Assembly (NCBI GenBank): GCA_026399475.1
Contig: JAPLQY010000032.1
Location: forward strand, 213,817-264,648
Direction of reading: 5' to 3'
Source: Rhodocyclales bacterium
Lineage (GTDB): Bacteria > Pseudomonadota > Gammaproteobacteria > Burkholderiales > Rhodocyclaceae
Length of the DNA stretch: 50,832 nucleotides
Shown: piece by piece, positions 25,741-34,944 of the stretch
Numbering within the stretch: the first letter of the stretch is position 1
Layout of the letters: each line of letters begins with the position of its first letter
Made by a program: the position numbers and the translations under genes
The notes under the pieces: generated by a model
Databases searched by the model: none
What the model was told of the DNA's origin: nothing
The model's input: the letters and a program-made list of their open reading frames with translations, nothing else

Positions 25741-27675
25741 GTGAGCATCCATTTCGACCGGACGCGTCTCGCCCTGCTGCTGTTGCTTGCGGCCCTGCTA
25801 GGCGTCGGCATGTGGGCCTATCGCGGCGTCGGGGATTCCTTGCGCGAGATCCGCGCCACCGGCATGCAGACGCTGCTCAACACCCAGGTCGGAACGCTGG
25901 AGCAGTGGATTGCCGAACGGCGCCACGAGGCGGAGCAACTGGCCGCCGATCCGGAGTTGAGCGCCGGCATTCGCAAGATTGCTGCCGGCGGCAGTGATGG
26001 TGCCCTCATCGTCGCCAGCATTCTGCGCAAGGCAGCGGCCATCGGCGTGACAGGGGCGCGCGTCATCGACCCGCGAGGCCGGATTCTCGCCGCGAAAGAC
26101 GAGCAACGAATCGGTTCCGACGTGACGCTCGACTTCTTCGCCCATCTTTCGCCAGTGCTCAGGGGACATTCTGCATTCGTGCGCCCCTATCGCGGTGCCG
26201 GTGCAGGGGAGGTCGGCCGTGCCTGGGTCGCCACGCCGATACGCGCAGCGAACGGCCGAATCGTTGCGGTGCTTGCTCTGGGATCGCCCGTCGACAAACC
26301 ATTCTCGGACCTTTTCGAGGCTGCCCGTCCCGGCCGCAGCGGCGAAGCCCTGGCTTTCGATGCCGAGGGCTGGCTGCTGTCGCCGAGCCGGCATGCCGCG
26401 GAATTGCGGCAGCGCGGTCTGGCGCCGCGTCTGGCCCTGCCCGACAGGGAGGCGGATCACCTGACTCTGCTGGCGACCCGGGCGGTGGCGGCACGCGCCG
26501 GCGGCGAAGGCCTTCTGCTGGAACCCTACCCGAATTACCTGGGTCGCGATGTCATCGGTGCATGGCGATGGCTGCGTGACCTCGATGTCGGTATTGCCGT
26601 CGAGATCGAAGCGGGCGAGGCCTATGCTCCGCTTACCTACCTGCAGATAGGATTCTCCATCATCCTGCTGCTGATCTTCGCGGTGTGGCTGTCCGGATTT
26701 CTGCCGCCGAGTGCGTTGGCCGCCCTGCTGGGGCGGGACCCCAAGCTACGCCAGCTGGGTCCTTACCGGCTGCTGCGGCAGATCGGCGAAGGTGCCATCA
26801 GCAACGTATATCTGGCGCAACATCGCATGCTCAAGCGGCCCGCAGCCGTGAAGGTGCTGAAGCCCCAAGCTGCCTCGGATGAATGGACCGCCCGCTTCCA
26901 GCGCGAAGTCCAGCTTTCCAGCCTCCTGCATCATCCCAATACCATCCGCATCTACGATTACGGTACGGGGCCGGGCGGGGAGCTTTACTATGCCATGGAG
27001 TATCTGGAAGGACTGTCGCTGGCCGACCTGGTCGAGCGCTACGGGCCGGTGCCGCCGGCCCGTGCGGCCTACATCCTGCGCCAGGTCTGCGCTTCGCTGT
27101 GGGAGGTGCATTCCTGCGGCCTGGTGCATCGCGACATCAAGCCGCAGAACATCATGCTCTGCGAGATCCGTGGCGAGCGCGATTTCGTCAAGGTGCTGGA
27201 TTTCGGGCTGGTAAAGGAGATGTCGGGCGACCAGGCGCGGGACCTCACCGGCTCGATGCGCATCCTCGGCACGCCGCTCTACATGTCGCCCGAGCGCATT
27301 CGAAACCCAAGCGATGCCGACGGGCGCGCCGACATTTACGCGCTCGGTGCGGTCGGCTTCTTCCTGCTCACCGGCAAGCGCCTGTTCGAAACGGAAACCG
27401 AGCACGACCTAACCTACCAGGTGCTGCACACCGTGCCACGGCTCGCCTCCGCATGCTCTCCCTTCGCGGTGCCGGCGGAGCTGAATGCCCTGATTGGACG
27501 CTGCCTGGAAAAGGACCCGGCACTGCGGCCGCAAAGCATCGCCGAAGTGGCTGGAGTGCTCGATGGGGTGCTGGTGCACCTGCCATGGACGCGCAGCCAG
27601 ATAGACGGCTGGTGGAAGAGTCACTGGGTGAGCGAGGACGATCCGGGCAGACGCTTCACGGTGCCCAAATCCTGA
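25741..27675 (+). CDS. Membrane Ser/Thr protein kinase with N-terminal sensor
   Basis: 644 aa from GTG 25741; GTG 25702 in frame is also possible. A first transmembrane helix (LALLLLLAALLGVGMWAY) is followed by about 260 extracytoplasmic residues resembling a dCache/Cache sensor (ARVIDPRGRILAAKDEQ, VATPIRAANGRIVAVLALG). A second helix (IGFSIILLLIFAVWLSGFL) leads to a Hanks-type kinase: IGEGAISNVYLA near 348, AVKVLK, HRDIKPQN at about 463, DFGLVK at about 487 and SPER. All catalytic residues are present. The domain order is the reverse of PknB-type kinases. Targets are unknown; the TPR gene is close. Confidence 0.92.
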   Translation: MSIHFDRTRLALLLLLAALLGVGMWAYRGVGDSLREIRATGMQTLLNTQVGTLEQWIAERRHEAEQLAADPELSAGIRKIAAGGSDGALIVASILRKAAAIGVTGARVIDPRGRILAAKDEQRIGSDVTLDFFAHLSPVLRGHSAFVRPYRGAGAGEVGRAWVATPIRAANGRIVAVLALGSPVDKPFSDLFEAARPGRSGEALAFDAEGWLLSPSRHAAELRQRGLAPRLALPDREADHLTLLATRAVAARAGGEGLLLEPYPNYLGRDVIGAWRWLRDLDVGIAVEIEAGEAYAPLTYLQIGFSIILLLIFAVWLSGFLPPSALAALLGRDPKLRQLGPYRLLRQIGEGAISNVYLAQHRMLKRPAAVKVLKPQAASDEWTARFQREVQLSSLLHHPNTIRIYDYGTGPGGELYYAMEYLEGLSLADLVERYGPVPPARAAYILRQVCASLWEVHSCGLVHRDIKPQNIMLCEIRGERDFVKVLDFGLVKEMSGDQARDLTGSMRILGTPLYMSPERIRNPSDADGRADIYALGAVGFFLLTGKRLFETETEHDLTYQVLHTVPRLASACSPFAVPAELNALIGRCLEKDPALRPQSIAEVAGVLDGVLVHLPWTRSQIDGWWKSHWVSEDDPGRRFTVPKS

Positions 27676-27677
27676 AA

Positions 27678-27726
27678 CATCCCACCAGGGGATACCGTCC
27701 GCCTCGCTGGGGCGGACATAAAAAAG
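27678..27726 (-). repeat. Inverted copy of the two-hairpin repeat
   Basis: Read on the minus strand it is TTTATGTC plus a long hairpin (GTCCGCC...GGCGGAC), then GGTATCCCCTGGTGGGATG. It matches the copies at 24369-24496 and, like copy A, abuts a terminator. The TPR-kinase block therefore lies between oppositely oriented repeats. Confidence 0.7.
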
Positions 27727-27748
27727 GCCAGCCCGAAGGCTGGCCTTT
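27723..27748. terminator. Bidirectional terminator
   Basis: AAAGGCCAGCC-CGAA-GGCTGGCCTTT is a perfect 11-bp stem with A and T runs on either side. It serves the converging kinase (+) and actP (-) genes. Confidence 0.9.
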
Positions 27749-27766
27749 CTATTGCTGCCTTACTGC

Positions 27767-29449
27767 TTAGTGGCCGGAGGCGCTGGAGCTGCCGACGCCG
27801 GTTTCCGAGCGGATCAGCTGCGCCGGGAACAGCGCGCGTTCCTTGGCTGCCTGGGCGCTCCTGTCGAGCAAGGACACGATCCAGATCACCGCAAACGCCG
27901 CAGTCATCGAGAAGATCGCCGACGACGCGTAGGGGAACATCGCCGAACCCTTGGGGTTGCCGAGCGAGGCTTCCCATACCGCCGGCGACATGATGGTCAG
28001 CGCCACGGAGGAGATCAGGCCGACCGTGCCGCCCGCGACCGCACCCTTGGTGGTGCAATCCTTCCACAGCACGGACATGAACAGCACCGGGAAGTTGGCC
28101 GAGCAGGCCACGGCGAAGGCCAGCATCACCATGAAGGCGACGTTCTGCTTCTCGAACACCACGCCCAGCGCCACGGCGAAGATGCCCAGGCAAACCGTGG
28201 TGATCTTCGATACGCGCAGTTCGGTCGCCGAATCGACGTTGCCATGACGCCACACCGAAGCGTACAGGTCATGCGACACCGCCGATGCGCCGGACAGCGT
28301 CAGGCCCGCCACCACCGCCAGAATCGTGGCGAAGGCCACGGCGGAGATGAAGCCCATGAACATGTCGCCACCCACGGCCTTGGCCAGATGCACCGCCGCC
28401 ATGTTGCCGCCGCCCTTGAGGCCCTTGGCGAGGTCGCCGCCGACGAAGTAGTCCGCCGGATTGGGGATCAGGTTGGTGATGGCGCCAAAGCCGATGATGA
28501 AGGTCAGGATGTAGAAGTAGCCGATCCAGGTCGTCGCCCAGGCCACCGATTTGCGGGCTTCCTTGGCGCTGGGCACGGTGAAGAAGCGCATCAGGATGTG
28601 CGGCAGCCCGGCGGTGCCGAACATCAGCGCCATGCCGACCGAGATGGCCGAGATCGGGTCGTTGATCAATGCCCCCGGGCTCATGATCGCATCATGCTTG
28701 GAATGCACTTCAACCGCCTTGGTGAACATTGCCTCGGGGCTGAACCCGAACTGGAACATCACGGCCAGGGCCATGAAGGTGGCGCCGACGAGCAGCATGC
28801 AGGCCTTGATGATCTGCACCCAGGTCGTCGCCGTCATGCCGCCGAACAGCACGTAGGTCATCATGATGATGCCGACCAGCATGACCGCATACAGGTAGTC
28901 GAGGCCGAACAGCAGCTTGATCAGCTGTCCCGCGCCAACCATCTGCGCGATCAGGTAGAAGGCCACCACCACCAGCGAACCACAGGCCGCGAAGGTGCGG
29001 ATCGGACCCGCATCGAAGCGGTAGCCGGCGACGTCGGCGAAGGTGAACTTGCCGAGGTTGCGCAGGCGCTCCGCCATCAGGAAGGTGATCACGGGCCAGC
29101 CGACCAGCCAGCCGATCGAGAAGATCAGGCCGTCGAAGCCGGAAGCGAACACCAGACCGGAAATCCCGAGGAAGGAGGCCGCCGACATGTAGTCGCCGGC
29201 GATCGCCAGGCCGTTCTGGAAGCCGGTGATGCCGCCGCCGGCGGTATAGAAGTCAGCTGCGGTCTTGGTCTTGGTGGCCGCCCACTTGGTGATCCAGAGC
29301 GTGATGCCGACGAAAATGGCGAACATCGCAATGGCGGTCCAGTTGGTGTCCTGCTTCTGCGCCTGACCGAGGTCGGCGCCGGCAGCCAGGGCAACGCCGG
29401 CCACCAGCAGGGCGGCTGCGCCGCCGAGAATATGTTTGGCCTTGATCAC
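27767..29449 (-). CDS. actP: Cation/acetate symporter ActP
   Basis: 560 aa from GTG 29449, which overlaps the DUF485 stop as GTGA. An N-terminal signal-like helix precedes about 13 membrane segments. SSS/ActP signatures are [27 protein letters not shown] in pieces, [18 protein letters not shown] and [24 protein letters not shown] in pieces. It takes up acetate and related short acids with Na+ or H+. The operon start carries three phased GTAAG half-sites (29842-29869), matching those upstream of the other symporter. Confidence 0.95.
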   Translation of the reverse strand: MIKAKHILGGAAALLVAGVALAAGADLGQAQKQDTNWTAIAMFAIFVGITLWITKWAATKTKTAADFYTAGGGITGFQNGLAIAGDYMSAASFLGISGLVFASGFDGLIFSIGWLVGWPVITFLMAERLRNLGKFTFADVAGYRFDAGPIRTFAACGSLVVVAFYLIAQMVGAGQLIKLLFGLDYLYAVMLVGIIMMTYVLFGGMTATTWVQIIKACMLLVGATFMALAVMFQFGFSPEAMFTKAVEVHSKHDAIMSPGALINDPISAISVGMALMFGTAGLPHILMRFFTVPSAKEARKSVAWATTWIGYFYILTFIIGFGAITNLIPNPADYFVGGDLAKGLKGGGNMAAVHLAKAVGGDMFMGFISAVAFATILAVVAGLTLSGASAVSHDLYASVWRHGNVDSATELRVSKITTVCLGIFAVALGVVFEKQNVAFMVMLAFAVACSANFPVLFMSVLWKDCTTKGAVAGGTVGLISSVALTIMSPAVWEASLGNPKGSAMFPYASSAIFSMTAAFAVIWIVSLLDRSAQAAKERALFPAQLIRSETGVGSSSASGH

Positions 29450-29760
29450 TTGGAAGCCTCCTTGACGATTTCGTCCTTGATGGCGTCGAACTCGGTGTTC
29501 GCGCGGCGGACATAGATCGCGGTGATGATGATGGTGAAAACGAGCACGCCGAGACCCATCGGAATGCCGATGGACATCGTGGCACCCGCGCTGATCTTGG
29601 TCGCCAGCAGCTTTTTGTCGAAGGCGATCAGCAGGATGTAGCCGAAATACGCGATCAGCATCAGAGCGGACAGAATGTACGAGTACGTGTTGCGCATACT
29701 CACAAACTGCATGAATTTCGGATTCTTCTGAATCCGTTCGACAATGTCTTCTTCTTTCAT
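29446..29760 (-). CDS. DUF485 membrane protein
   Basis: 104 aa from ATG 29760, with a GGAGGAACC ribosome binding site. Two transmembrane helices ([20 protein letters not shown] and [20 protein letters not shown]) are preceded by the family opening [22 protein letters not shown]485 (YjcH) proteins are encoded with ActP in most proteobacteria and probably form part of the transporter. It is translationally coupled to actP. Confidence 0.93.
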   Translation of the reverse strand: MKEEDIVERIQKNPKFMQFVSMRNTYSYILSALMLIAYFGYILLIAFDKKLLATKISAGATMSIGIPMGLGVLVFTIIITAIYVRRANTEFDAIKDEIVKEASK

Positions 29761-29841
29761 GGTTCCTCCAGGAGTGGAAGGTGATTGTTGTAATGGGTGC
29801 AACGCCAACTGTACTGCAACGCGGCATCGTAGGCCAAACCT

Positions 29842-29869
29842 CTTACATTGCCCTTACGCTGCCCGTAAG
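29842..29869 (-). promoter_or_regulatory. Three 11-bp-phased GTAAG half-sites before DUF485-actP
   Basis: On the plus strand: CTTACA (29842), CTTACG (29853) and CGTAAG (29864), each separated by exactly five bases. The first two are tandem and the third inverted. The spacing is one helical turn, as used by OmpR-family regulators such as the PmrA/QseB group. The site lies about 80-120 bp upstream of the DUF485 start. Confidence 0.45.
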
Positions 29870-29914
29870 CAAGCTGTCAGCGACAGGGTGGCGGGAAGCA
29901 AGATGCATGCACCT

Positions 29915-29943
29915 TTGACGCCGCGGTGCCGAGGGCCTATAAT
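29915..29943 (+). promoter_or_regulatory. tRNA-Phe promoter
   Basis: TTGACG (29915-29920), 17-bp spacer, TATAAT (29938-29943): a near-consensus sigma-70 promoter ending 13 bp before the tRNA. Confidence 0.9.
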
Positions 29944-29956
29944 CCGCACCCTTTCC

Positions 29957-30032
29957 GGCTAGGTAGCTCAGTTGGTAGAGCAACGGATTGAAAATCCGTG
30001 TGTCGGCAGTTCGATTCTGCCCCTGGCCACCA
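29957..30032 (+). tRNA. tRNA-Phe (GAA)
   Basis: 76 nt including an encoded CCA. The acceptor stem GGCTAGG/CCTGGCC has one G-U pair; the D arm is GCTC/GAGC. Anticodon stem ACGGA/TCCGT surrounds the loop TTGAAAA (anticodon GAA), and the T arm is GGCAG/CTGCC with TTCGATT. It has its own promoter and a downstream hairpin. Confidence 0.98.
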
Positions 30033-30040
30033 CTATCAGA

Positions 30041-30064
30041 GCGGGGGTTCTTCGGAACCCCCGC
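30041..30064 (+). terminator. Hairpin after tRNA-Phe
   Basis: GCGGGGGTTC-TTCG-GAACCCCCGC is a perfect 10-bp stem with a UUCG loop. The following AATTGTTTG is a weak T-tract, so termination may be partial and tcdA may be read through. Confidence 0.7.
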
Positions 30065-30110
30065 AATTGTTTGCACATCCGGTTGCCAGCCGCCGATATG
30101 GAGTCGCTGT

Positions 30111-30926
30111 GTGACTTCCACCCCTGATTACGGACGCCGCTTCGGCGGCATCGAGCGTCTGTATGGCGCCGGCGCGCTGCTGCGCGCGGCGGCAGCGCAT
30201 GTGGTGGTGGTGGGCATCGGCGGCGTCGGTTCCTGGGCCGCAGAGGCGCTGGCGCGCTCGGGAGTCGGGCGGCTGACCCTGATCGACCTGGACCATCTTG
30301 CCGAATCCAACATCAACCGCCAGATTCACGCGCTGGAATCGACGCTCGGTGCGGCCAAGGTGACGGCCATGAGGGAACGCATCGCGGCGATCAATCCGGC
30401 CTGCGTGGTCGACGCCGTGGAGGAGTTCATCGACGAACGCAATCCGGCCACCCTGATCCCGTCCTGCAGCGCAGTCATCGACGCCATCGACCACGTGCGC
30501 GCAAAGGCTGCATTGATTGCCTGGTGCCGGCGCGCCGGCATCCGCATCGTGACCACCGGCGCCGCAGGCGGGCGCACCGACCCGACGCGGATCGAGGTCA
30601 TCGATCTGGCGCGCACCACGCAGGATGCGCTGGCCTCCAAAGTCCGCGCCCAATTGCGCAAGGACTACGGTTTCACGCGCGACCCAAAGAAGAAGTTCGG
30701 CGTCGAATGCGTGTATTCGCCGGAGCAGCCGCGCCGTACCGTCAGCGCCGTCCCCGGGGATACCGCTGCGCATAACACCTGCATGGTGGATGGCACAGCG
30801 GCAGATGTTCCGATCGACCCGACGGCGGGCCTCAACTGCGCCGGCTACGGCTCGTCGGTCGCGGTCACGGCAACTTTCGGTTTCGTTGCGGCGTCAAGGG
30901 CTCTCGCCGGTATACTTCCGGCATGA
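30111..30926 (+). CDS. tcdA: tRNA threonylcarbamoyladenosine dehydratase
   Basis: 271 aa from GTG 30111, preceded by GGAG; an open frame continues upstream into the tRNA gene and is not coding. It opens RRFGGIERLYGAGALLRAAA, then VVVVGIGGVGSWAAEALARSG (Rossmann, ATP), NRQIHAL and CSAVIDAIDHVRAK, the ThiF/E1-like signature of TcdA (YgdL). It cyclises t6A37 to ct6A in ANN-decoding tRNAs. It overlaps the next gene by four bases. Confidence 0.93.
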   Translation: MTSTPDYGRRFGGIERLYGAGALLRAAAAHVVVVGIGGVGSWAAEALARSGVGRLTLIDLDHLAESNINRQIHALESTLGAAKVTAMRERIAAINPACVVDAVEEFIDERNPATLIPSCSAVIDAIDHVRAKAALIAWCRRAGIRIVTTGAAGGRTDPTRIEVIDLARTTQDALASKVRAQLRKDYGFTRDPKKKFGVECVYSPEQPRRTVSAVPGDTAAHNTCMVDGTAADVPIDPTAGLNCAGYGSSVAVTATFGFVAASRALAGILPA

Positions 30927-31687
30927 CGAATGCCCCTCACGTTCCAGTAGTTCTGGTTACCGGCGCTGCCCGCCGCGTGGGCGCCGAGATCGCGCGTGCG
31001 CTGCACGCAGCGGGTGCCTGCGTGGCGATTCACTATCGTTCGTCGGCCGCCGAAGCGGCGGCCCTTGCCGCAGAGCTGAATGCGGTGCGGCACGGAGAGG
31101 TCGGAGAGTCGGCCGCCATCTTCGCCGCCGATCTGCTCGACATCGAGGCACTGCAGCAACTGGTGGAATCCGTCGTGTCGCGCTTTGGACGGCTCGATGC
31201 GCTGGTGAACAACGCCTCTTCCTTTTACGCGACAGGAGTCGGCGCCATAGATGCGGCGGCGTGGGACGACTTGGTCGGCTCCAACCTCAAGGCGCCGCTG
31301 TTCCTTGCCCAGGCCGCGGCGCCGCATCTCGAGCGCAGCAGCGGCTGCATCGTCAATATCACCGACATCCATGCCGAGCGCCCGCTCAAGGGCTACCCGC
31401 TGTACTGCGCGGCCAAGGCCGGCCTGCTCGGGCTGACCCGCGCCTTGGCGCTGGAACTGGGCCCCCGGGTGCGGGTCAACGCGGTGGCGCCCGGACCGAT
31501 CGAATGGCCACAGGGCGCAAGTGACTTTCCCCCGGCCGAGCGCACGGCTATCATTGAACATACGCTGCTGAAGCGTGTCGGCTCGCCCGCCGACATTGCC
31601 CGCACCGTCAAATTTCTCGTCTTCGACGCGCCCTACGTCACCGGGCAGGTGATCAACGTCGACGGCGGCAGAACGGCCCACCTGTGA
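30923..31687 (+). CDS. SDR pteridine reductase (FolM-like)
   Basis: 254 aa. [19 protein letters not shown] with double Arg in the cofactor loop is typical of NADPH-dependent pteridine reductases. The family also shows NNASSFY, the catalytic YCAAK and a C-terminal [11 protein letters not shown]. FolM-type enzymes reduce dihydromonapterin or dihydrofolate to the tetrahydro form. The ATGA overlap with tcdA and the GTGA overlap with ttcA place it in a coupled operon of tRNA and cofactor genes. Confidence 0.88.
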   Translation: MTNAPHVPVVLVTGAARRVGAEIARALHAAGACVAIHYRSSAAEAAALAAELNAVRHGEVGESAAIFAADLLDIEALQQLVESVVSRFGRLDALVNNASSFYATGVGAIDAAAWDDLVGSNLKAPLFLAQAAAPHLERSSGCIVNITDIHAERPLKGYPLYCAAKAGLLGLTRALALELGPRVRVNAVAPGPIEWPQGASDFPPAERTAIIEHTLLKRVGSPADIARTVKFLVFDAPYVTGQVINVDGGRTAHL

Positions 31688-32601
31688 ACGCACCATTGAA
31701 CATAGCCCCGACCGCCAGACAGGCACAGAAATCCGCCTTCGAGGCGAACAAGCTGGCCAAGCGCCTGCGCCGCGAGGTCGGACAGGCGATTGCCGACTTC
31801 AACATGATCGAGGCCGGCGACAAGGTCATGGTGTGTCTTTCCGGCGGCAAGGATTCCTTCGCCCTGCTCGATATCCTGCTGTTCCTGCGCGAGCATGCGC
31901 CGATCGAATTCGAGATCGTCGCCGTCAATCTGGACCAGAAGCAGCCGGGCTTTCCCGCCGAGGTGCTGCCGAAATATCTGCACGGGATCGGCGTGCCCTT
32001 CCACATCGAGAACGAGGACACTTATTCCATCGTCAAGCGTGTGATCCCGGAAGGCAAGACCACCTGCTCCCTGTGTTCGCGCCTGCGCCGGGGAGTGCTG
32101 TACCGCGTGGCCGGTGAGCTCGGGGCGACCAAGATCGCGCTCGGCCATCATCGCGACGACATCCTGCAGACGCTGTTGCTCAACATGTTCTTCGCCGGCA
32201 AGCTGAAATCCATGCCGCCGAAACTGGTGTCGGATGACGGCCGCAACATCGTCATCCGTCCGCTCGCCTATTGCCGCGAGAGCGATCTCGAAGCCTGGGC
32301 CGAGGCTCGCGCCTTCCCGATCATTCCCTGCAATCTGTGCGGTTCGCAGCCGAATCTGCAGCGCCAGCAGGTGAAGCAGATGCTGCAGGACTGGGAGAAG
32401 CGCTTCCCGGGGCGCATCGAGACCATGTTTCGCAGCCTGGCCAATGTCGTGCCGTCGCATCTGCTCGACGCCCGGCTGTTCGATTTTGCCGGACTGCAGG
32501 CGAGCGGAACCCCCGATCCGGAAGGCGACATCGCCTTCGATGCGCCTGAACTGCCGGCAGACTTGCCGCAGGCCGTCAGTTTTCAGGCAAGGGAAGACTG
32601 A
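31684..32601 (+). CDS. ttcA: tRNA 2-thiocytidine biosynthesis protein TtcA
   Basis: 305 aa from GTG 31684, overlapping the previous stop. The PP-loop [14 protein letters not shown] binds ATP. Cysteines in [12 protein letters not shown] and PCNLCGS coordinate the [4Fe-4S] cluster of the TtcA group. It adds sulfur to cytidine 32 of certain tRNAs. [16 protein letters not shown] is diagnostic. The next gene starts at the last base of its stop codon. Confidence 0.96.
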   Translation: MNAPLNIAPTARQAQKSAFEANKLAKRLRREVGQAIADFNMIEAGDKVMVCLSGGKDSFALLDILLFLREHAPIEFEIVAVNLDQKQPGFPAEVLPKYLHGIGVPFHIENEDTYSIVKRVIPEGKTTCSLCSRLRRGVLYRVAGELGATKIALGHHRDDILQTLLLNMFFAGKLKSMPPKLVSDDGRNIVIRPLAYCRESDLEAWAEARAFPIIPCNLCGSQPNLQRQQVKQMLQDWEKRFPGRIETMFRSLANVVPSHLLDARLFDFAGLQASGTPDPEGDIAFDAPELPADLPQAVSFQARED

Positions 32602-33359
32602 TGGACGCGCGCCGCCTCCCTGCGCGCCATGGCGCTCTCTGGCTGCTGGCCGGGTTTGCCCTGTTTCGACGCCATCCGCCGTTGGCAACCGCAATCACTT
32701 TTGGCTACCTGCTGACGGTGATCGTGGTCAATCTGATCCCGAAGATCGGCCCCTTTCTGCTGCCGCTCTTGTTGCCGACGCTGACAGTCATGCTGGCCAA
32801 CGGCTGTCGCGCGATTGACCGCCGCCTGCCGTTTGCCAGCGAAACGCTGATGAAAGGCATCAGCGAGCACCGCGCCGGACTGGCACGTCTCGGCGGCCTG
32901 CATCTGGTCGGCTCCAGCCTGCTGGTGCTGGGGGGCTTTGCCTTGGGCGACCCGATCAATATCAGCGACGGCCTTGACCCGCAGGAGGCCATGGCGCTCG
33001 CCACCGATCTCGCGGTGATCCTGCTGCTGGCCTCGCCGATGCTGGCGGCGTTCTGGTTCGCGCCGCTATTGACTGCATGGGATGGCGTGGGAGCCGTCAA
33101 ATCGCTGTTCTTCAGCTTTGTCGCCAGCGTGCGCAATTGGCGCGCCTTCATGATGTACGGCCTGGCCCTGGTTCTGGTGGGCGCCATCGTGCCGGGCATG
33201 ATCCTGATCACGGCCGGACTGATTTCGCCGGTGCTGCTCAACATATTCTCCGTTGCCCTGCGCATGCTGCTGATCTTCGTTTTGGCGCCGACCATGGTGG
33301 CCAGCGTTTATCTGTCATACCGCGACGTGTTCAGGGGACAGGCCGAGCCCGATGAGTGA
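32601..33359 (+). CDS. BPSS1780-like membrane protein
   Basis: 252 aa with about six transmembrane helices: TFGYLLTVIVVNLIPKIGPF, LLLPLLLPTLTVMLANGCRA, then GGLHLVGSSLLVLGGFAL and MMYGLALVLVGAIVPGMIL. The RRLPARHGALWLLAGFALFRR head and layout match the betaproteobacterial BPSS1780 family of unknown function. It overlaps nadD by eight bases, within a tightly packed operon. Confidence 0.82.
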   Translation: MDARRLPARHGALWLLAGFALFRRHPPLATAITFGYLLTVIVVNLIPKIGPFLLPLLLPTLTVMLANGCRAIDRRLPFASETLMKGISEHRAGLARLGGLHLVGSSLLVLGGFALGDPINISDGLDPQEAMALATDLAVILLLASPMLAAFWFAPLLTAWDGVGAVKSLFFSFVASVRNWRAFMMYGLALVLVGAIVPGMILITAGLISPVLLNIFSVALRMLLIFVLAPTMVASVYLSYRDVFRGQAEPDE

Positions 33360-34080
33360 GTTCAAAGAGGGAGTGCTCGGCCTCTTCGGCGGCACCTTCG
33401 ATCCGCTGCATATCGGACACTTGCGCCTTGCCATAGAAGCGCGCGAGGCGCTGGATCTGGCCGGGGTATGCTTCATCCCGGCGGGCAGGCCGGCCTTGCG
33501 CGATGCACCGCACTGTTCCGCTGTCCATCGTCTGGCGATGGTGGAGCGGGCCCTGGCCGCCGTACCTGGCTTCAGCGTCGACGCGTCGGAGGTACTGGCC
33601 GCCACGCCCGGACCGAGCTATACGATTGAAACCCTCGAGCGCCAGCGCAGTCTGCACGGCGAACAGCGTCCTCTGGTGCTGCTTTTGGGCGCCGACGCCT
33701 TCGCCCGGCTCGAGGCATGGCACCGCTGGCGAGAATTGTTCGGACTGGCCCATATCGCCGTGGCGACGCGGCCGGGGCATGAGTTGAAAGTTGGTACCCC
33801 TGGGGGCGGCGCTGGCTCGCTCTGCGTACCTGGGGCGCCGCTTCGCGGGCAGGTAACGGCGCTGGATGCCGAATTCGCCGCCCGCAAGGGTAGCGCCGCC
33901 GATCTCGGCATCGCCCCGGCCGGCCGCATCGTCCCCTTCGCCATCACGGCGCTGGAGATTTCCGCCACGGCAATTCGGCGGCGGCTGGCGGCAGGGCTCA
34001 GTGCGCGCTATCTGGTTCCCGACGCCGTTCTCGACTATATTGATTCACATCAGATCTACCGGACTCCGCATGGACATTAG
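33352..34080 (+). CDS. nadD: Nicotinate-nucleotide adenylyltransferase
   Basis: 242 aa. GLFGGTFDPLHIGHLRLA is the nucleotidyltransferase (H/T)xGH motif, FIPAGRPALR the substrate loop, and EISATAIRRRLAAG the ISTxxR-type second motif. It converts nicotinate mononucleotide and ATP to deamido-NAD in NAD synthesis. Residues about 145-163 are a Gly/Ala-rich stretch slightly longer than usual. It overlaps rsfS by 11 bases, part of the conserved nadD-rsfS-rlmH order. Confidence 0.95.
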   Translation: MSEFKEGVLGLFGGTFDPLHIGHLRLAIEAREALDLAGVCFIPAGRPALRDAPHCSAVHRLAMVERALAAVPGFSVDASEVLAATPGPSYTIETLERQRSLHGEQRPLVLLLGADAFARLEAWHRWRELFGLAHIAVATRPGHELKVGTPGGGAGSLCVPGAPLRGQVTALDAEFAARKGSAADLGIAPAGRIVPFAITALEISATAIRRRLAAGLSARYLVPDAVLDYIDSHQIYRTPHGH

Positions 34081-34438
34081 AAAACTACAGAAAATCGCCG
34101 TTTCCGCCCTCGAAGACGTCAAGGCCAAGGACATCGAGGTCCTCAACACCAGCAAGCTGTCGGCGCTGTTCGATCGGGTCATCATCGCCACCGGCGACTC
34201 CAATCGACACGTCAAGGCGCTGGCGCGCAGCGTCCATGACAAGGCGAGGGAGGCCGACGTTCAGGTCATCGGCATCGAAGGGGAGGAAACCGGCGAATGG
34301 GTGCTGGTCGACCTCGGCGACATCGTGGTGCATGTCATGCAGCCTGCCGTGCGCGCCTACTACAACCTCGAAGAGCTGTGGAAGGTCGTGCCCAAACGCC
34401 CGCGCAAGAAGGCCGACAGCGAAACTGACGGCGAATGA
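34070..34438 (+). CDS. rsfS: Ribosomal silencing factor RsfS
   Basis: 122 aa from ATG 34070. It starts [26 protein letters not shown] in two blocks and carries [34 protein letters not shown] and YNLEELW, all characteristic of RsfS (Iojap/YbeB). It binds ribosomal protein uL14 and blocks subunit joining in starvation. It overlaps both nadD and rlmH. Confidence 0.96.
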   Translation: MDIRKLQKIAVSALEDVKAKDIEVLNTSKLSALFDRVIIATGDSNRHVKALARSVHDKAREADVQVIGIEGEETGEWVLVDLGDIVVHVMQPAVRAYYNLEELWKVVPKRPRKKADSETDGE

Positions 34439-34905
34439 AGTTGATCGTCGCGGCGGTTTCTGCGCGGCCGCCGGAATGGGTGGTAGCCGGCTGGACCGAG
34501 TATGCGAAACGGATGCCGCGCGAACTGCCGCTGGAACTGCTGGAGATCAAGCCCGAGTCGCGCACATCGGGCAAGACCGCGGCCGCCATGATGGCGCTGG
34601 AGGCGACGCGCATCGAGGCGCAACTTCCTGCCGGTTGTCGCCGCATCGCACTGGATGAACGCGGCGATGCGCCGACGACGAGGCAACTGGCCGAGCGTCT
34701 GGCAAAATGGATGGCGAGCGGCGATGATGTGGCCTTCATCATTGGCGGCCCCGACGGGCTCGATCCCCGCATCAAGAACACTGCCCATGAAACCATGCGT
34801 CTTTCCAGCCTGACCCTGCCTCACGCCCTGGTTCGAGTCATTCTTGCCGAGGCGCTGTACCGTGCCGTGAGCGTGATAAAGGGCCACCCCTATCATCGGG
34901 CCTGA
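34435..34905 (+). CDS. rlmH: 23S rRNA pseudouridine-1915 N3-methyltransferase
   Basis: 156 aa, a SPOUT-class methyltransferase. Key segments are [34 protein letters not shown] (SAM-binding trefoil knot) and [18 protein letters not shown] followed by GHPYHRA at the C-terminus. It acts as a dimer on the assembled 70S ribosome. The start overlaps rsfS by four bases (ATGA). Confidence 0.97.
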   Translation: MKLIVAAVSARPPEWVVAGWTEYAKRMPRELPLELLEIKPESRTSGKTAAAMMALEATRIEAQLPAGCRRIALDERGDAPTTRQLAERLAKWMASGDDVAFIIGGPDGLDPRIKNTAHETMRLSSLTLPHALVRVILAEALYRAVSVIKGHPYHRA

Positions 34906-34944
34906 CGCTATGCTCGGCAACCTCGTCACCAAGACTGCTCAACC

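Noticed and set aside
27752..29515. A 587-codon plus-strand frame opposite actP
   Set aside because: It is a His/Arg/Gly-rich antisense shadow of a clear transporter gene, common in high-GC DNA.
29988..30110. N-terminal extension of TcdA into the tRNA-Phe gene
   Set aside because: The extra codons overlap the tRNA and its hairpin and lack homology; GTG 30111 has a ribosome site and starts at the conserved region.
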